The notes below the pieces were generated by a model, which had not been told where the DNA came from, made no database searches, and saw nothing but the letters and a program-made list of their open reading frames with translations. Below, piece after piece: positions 60,416-64,000 of a stretch of DNA of 64,000 nucleotides; position 1 is the first letter of the stretch; every line of letters begins with the position of its first letter. This DNA is from Diplosphaera chodatii (Eukaryota > Chlorophyta > Trebouxiophyceae > Prasiolales > Stichococcaceae): NCBI GenBank assembly GCA_032358165.1, contig JAALGY010000019.1, positions 1,612,001-1,676,000 of the forward strand. The letters are read 5' to 3'. Position numbers and translations under genes: made by a program.

Positions 60416-63400
60416 ATGCAGACGGCGCAGCACACAAGGCTGGGCGGCCGCATGGAGGTGGTCGCCCGGCCGAGCGGCCTGATCCAGCGCCAGAGGCCTT
60501 TGAACGCCCAGCGTCTGGCCCCTAAGCCGGTGATGGCAGCCAAGCGCACCGAGGACGCCGTCATGCACGTGCTGATGCCCGGTGAGCTGTGGACCGTCAG
60601 TCCGGAGCATGCAGTATGGCAGCAGAAATGCGACAAGGAGGATCGTTTTATCATAGTGTTGTGCACAATCCCCTATCGCGAGGGTTGCGGCGACCAGCTG
60701 GGTCACCGCACATCGGCAGGGCCGAGTTTCGGGCAGGGTTGCCAGCAGAGCCCTTGTGTGTATGCCTCTGCTCTTTACCCCCAGGGCAGTCAACAGATCG
60801 GGAAGTGATTTGCATGAAAGGGTGCTTGTCTCGTTCTGGGATTTAGTGTGGCACAGCATGCATGGCCGCAGCACAACCAGTACAGGACATGGCCGTCTTG
60901 GATCTAGCTGCACAAATGGCCAAGCAGACCTTGTGCACACAGCTCCACTATTATGTGCAGCGAGTGTGGTGGCGCTCAGCACATCTGCCGCGGGGCGTGC
61001 TGCTGCCGAGACAGTCATGCCATCTGGCAGCGGCGTCCCGGTGGTAGGTGGCGTGGGCGGCAGCGGGGGCAGCAGCATCAGCGTTGATGCGGCCGTCAAT
61101 CAGCTGGTCGACGCCATCAAGGTGTGTCGCGTGGTGTGGTGCAGCTCTCCGCTAGCGGACAGCACGCAGCACGCTGATCCATCGAGCGGCTTTGCATGTG
61201 CAGCTGGCAATATTGCTAGTGTTGCCTTCCTTGCCGAGGCCTGTGGTGTCTGTGATCGCAGGCGGCAGGCGGCTATGTGCAGCAGGGGGTTGACGTCGCT
61301 GGCGTGGGCGTGCAGTATGCCAAGGGGGTGCGCCTGCCAAATCCTCGTATCCCTTATTGTGCTTGGCTCTCAGAGCTGTCAGGCTTGGGGTTTGCAGGAC
61401 GCTGTTGGGGCACATGCACAGCCAATGCTTCGGGCCTTGCTGCAGGCGTTGGACGAGGTCAGCCCGTACGTGAAGAGCGCAGCGGACACAGTGTCGCCGT
61501 ACGTGAAGACGGCTGTGGAGACGGTACGGGATGTGGCGGGGCCCGCCTTCCGGCAGGCGCAGCCGCAGCTTCAGGTACAGGATCGGAGTAACCCAGCTGG
61601 AAATTAACTACCCTCTCATGATTGTCTGGGATGCACATGCAAAGGCTATCTCATGTCATGTCAGTCTGGCCACAAGGCAATGGAGGGTGCACCTGGGACC
61701 TTCAGTTTATGCATCAGGGTTGGGCAGTGCTTTCGTGGGAGGTGGCCCTGACGAGCCTTGTCTGCTCATTGCAGTCGTCGCTGACGGATGCGCAGCGGCT
61801 GCTGCAGCAGCAGGGGCTGGACACCGATGCAGTCACTGGTGTCACTCGCACTGCCACCGCACAGGCTTCCGGCGTTTTTGACCAGGTGAGTTGACACAGC
61901 CATCTTTATAGTGTCTGACAGCGAGGGCACCAACGCACGCCCCCGCTGCCTCATATTTCAGTGCCCCTTCGATTAAGTCACAGCAGCCGGCAGCTGTGGA
62001 ATGCAATCATGAATGTTGCACATGATGACGGGCGCACTGTTGCATGCGTAACTTTGTGTCAGCAATGTAGAGCCACCTGCAAGTGGCCCAGCAGCTGACT
62101 TATTTGGCGACCTCTGCTGAACGTGCTTTGCCTGCCTGCCCTTGCAGGCGCGGCCGGTGCTCAGCCGTGCGGTGAACTTTGTGAGGACGACGGAGCCGGC
62201 GCTGCTGGCCGAGTATGCCGTCGGCGGCATTGCAGCCTACTACCTGGTGGGCGTGCCACCGCAACCATCGATCAGTCTCTCTGCGACCGGCAGCACAGGG
62301 CGCTGCTGCACACAGCCGACTCAGTGTGCTATTGCTGTCTCGCTGTGGTGGAGGTGGAGTAGGAGCATCATAAAACCTGCACCTGCCTGCAGGCGCCGCC
62401 GCTGCTGCGACTGGTGTTTGGCGGGCTGCGGGGCTACGCGGGTGATGTGTCGCCGCCCGCAGCGCTGGACCTGGTGTCCACCCGCGGCAACACCTTCATC
62501 ATCGACCTGCGCTCCTCACGGTGGGCACCCGCACCCAGCTCGCTCCACGCCGCTCATTTGACGAAGTGCTACGCTTTGCAAACATTATGCTCTCTTATAG
62601 CTCGCCAATGGGACCTGCTTTGCTGCTGTTGCGGGCTCAAAGTTTGGTGAGGTGGCCGCAGGGAAAAGGAGAGCGGCGGCGCGCTGGACATCCCGGGCGG
62701 CAACAAGCTCATCGAGCTGGAGTACGCGCAGGTGGAAGACCGCAAGCTGCGCGGCCAGCTGCGCAACGTGGCCAATCTGGAGCTGCTGGTGCGCCCGCCG
62801 GCCCCCGCCCCCGCCGCTGATACCTCTCAGCGTGGGAGGATGAGTCACTGAGCGATGATGCCAGTCTGCACCTCCCAGCGAGGCTGATCTGGTATACAAA
62901 TCTTGGCATGCTGCATCCCAAGCGGGTTGTGTTGCACGGCCTGGACTGACCTGCCTGCCTGCGCATGTGGGCGCCAGGTGACGGTGGAGGAGGTGGCCAG
63001 CCTGAAGCGGGTGGGCAAGGGCTCCACGCTGCTGCTGCTGGACGGGCGGGGCGGGCAGTCCAAGGCCGTCGCCAAGGCGCTCGCCCGCAAGGGCTTCCGC
63101 CGCGCCTTTGTCGTGTCCGGCGGCTTCAAGGGTGCGTCACCTTGATCACAGCAAATGGACTTGTTGATGGTGATGCCTTCTGGACTTCACTGTCTGCATG
63201 CAAAACATCGCTGAAGCACATTCTGACCAATTGAGACGCTGGGTCAGGACAGCAGCTGTGCCTGGCATAACGCAGGCTGGACGGATAACAAGCTGCGGGT
63301 GAAGCCCAGCAGCAGCGTGAGCCGGGTGGAGGTGCTGTCCCCGGCCTCCATCGGCAACGCCTTCAGCAATGCCAGCAAAACCGTGGGCGGTGGGGTAAGC

Positions 63401-63615
63401 TGCCCGCCCACACTGACCCGCATTGCGATCGTTCCCCTGCGGTTTTGTGCCTTCCTCTTTCTTCTTCGTTCTCTTGTTCCTCGGGCCAATGTCATGGTCG
63501 TCTGTGTTTGTTGCTCTGAAGACTGTGCTGCAAAGTCGTGTGTCGGGACACGATTGTGAGTCACGCTTTCCTGCAGCGCCGGAACAACCAGCGGGCCCTT
63601 CCCAGCGGCCGCTGA
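60416..63615 (+). CDS. CAS: Chloroplast calcium-sensing receptor CAS
   Basis: Exons: 60416-60581, 60961-61121, 61262-61327, 61398-61574, 61775-61885, 62148-62246, 62393-62520, 62662-62788, 62978-63131, 63276-63394, 63577-63615; all phases agree, 448 aa. CAS is a thylakoid protein involved in calcium-dependent control of photoprotection, stomatal signalling in plants and the carbon-concentrating mechanism in algae. The start has a basic, Ser-poor transit-like region. A lumenal or stromal helical part follows, containing two near copies of VSPYVK-x-A-x-x-TV. One membrane span lies near 62200-62440 (EYAVGGIAAYYL and beyond). The C-terminal rhodanese-like domain (TFIIDLRSSR to VVSGGFKGW) has Asp where active rhodaneses have Cys (LLLLDGRGGQ), as expected for a non-catalytic CAS domain. 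Exact start among nearby ATGs (60416 or 60452) is open. Confidence 0.9.
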
Positions 63616-64000
63616 GGTTAACCACATACACCATAGCACACGGCGCTTATGCAGAAACGTGGCGAGCATAGGATGAGCACAGCCTGCGATTAGGGACCGT
63701 AGCGATGGCAGGCAGCCGATGACGATAGAGAGCATTGACATTCTGGTTGGGATCTGCTGTGGAGGTGCTGCCCCTGCTTGATGGCAGCGGTCAGGTGGGG
63801 TGCTCGTTTAACTGAATGGTTTCTGTGATTGCTGAGCTGCGCTGGTTGCAGCCAGTGGGAGACTACAATGTCGTGGGGCCTTTTCGCCAATTTGCTGCCA
63901 GCCTTATGTTCAATTCACTAGGGGGTTTGAGGGTTTGAGCCTGCTGGCAACAGTTTTGCAACGAATCTAGAGCATACTTGCACACTCGCTCTCTATGAGG
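63616..64000. other. Region downstream of CAS
   Basis: About 385 bp to the right edge, presumably the CAS 3' UTR and intergenic DNA. No gene or clear TGTAA signal was found. Confidence 0.45.

Noticed and set aside
1..64000. Prokaryotic operons, CRISPR arrays, tRNA or rRNA genes, transposase or reverse-transcriptase sequence
   Set aside because: None was seen. Coding sequence is interrupted by spliceosomal introns throughout, repeats are only short tandem units, and no mobile-element protein motifs were found.

Overview
The window is nuclear DNA of a eukaryote, most likely a green alga (chlorophyte, probably a trebouxiophyte; the class is inference). It has GC- and CAG-rich coding sequence and very dense short introns. 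Almost every intron ends in TGCAG and most begin GTG rather than GTA. A TGTAA poly(A) motif follows one gene. One gene encodes the chloroplast calcium sensor CAS, which is specific to green plants and algae. Long single-frame ORFs are therefore unreliable, so genes were rebuilt exon by exon, requiring splice sites and reading phase to agree.

Layout. (1) Bases 27413 to <1, minus strand: one giant sacsin-like gene with three sacsin repeat regions, still open at the left edge; I count about 14.7 kb of coding exons, roughly 4,900 codons. (2) 28294-33530, plus: an FHA-RING protein with a C-terminal PARP-type-like zinc finger, 15 exons, 923 aa. (3) 35082-33951, minus: a SEP15/SELENOF homologue of 185 aa that lacks the Cys-x-Sec redox motif. 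(4) 37173-35660, minus: a 253-aa protein joining a RAMA domain to a CW-type zinc finger. (5) 37872-42171, plus: a ZCCHC8-like zinc-knuckle/PSP protein, 985 aa, with a long Pro/Gln-rich tail. (6) 50372-42543, minus: TTI1. (7) 51126-50410, minus: TMEM234 homologue, whose stop lies 37 nt before the TTI1 start codon. (8) 52028-54042, plus: GT29 sialyltransferase-like protein, 360 aa. (9) 54569-59374, plus: a multi-exon protein I do not recognise. (10) 60416-63615, plus: CAS, 448 aa.

The genes do not form one pathway. Recurring themes are chaperone and PIKK assembly (sacsin, TTI1), chromatin and DNA-damage signalling (RAMA-CW, FHA-RING), RNA surveillance (ZCCHC8), the secretory pathway (SEP15, GT29, TMEM234) and the chloroplast (CAS). 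The points most worth following up are the RAMA-CW fusion, the TMEM234-TTI1 pair that looks dicistronic, the SEP15 homologue without its redox centre, and the decayed third ATPase of the sacsin protein. No tRNA, rRNA, CRISPR array, transposon coding region or prokaryotic feature was seen.
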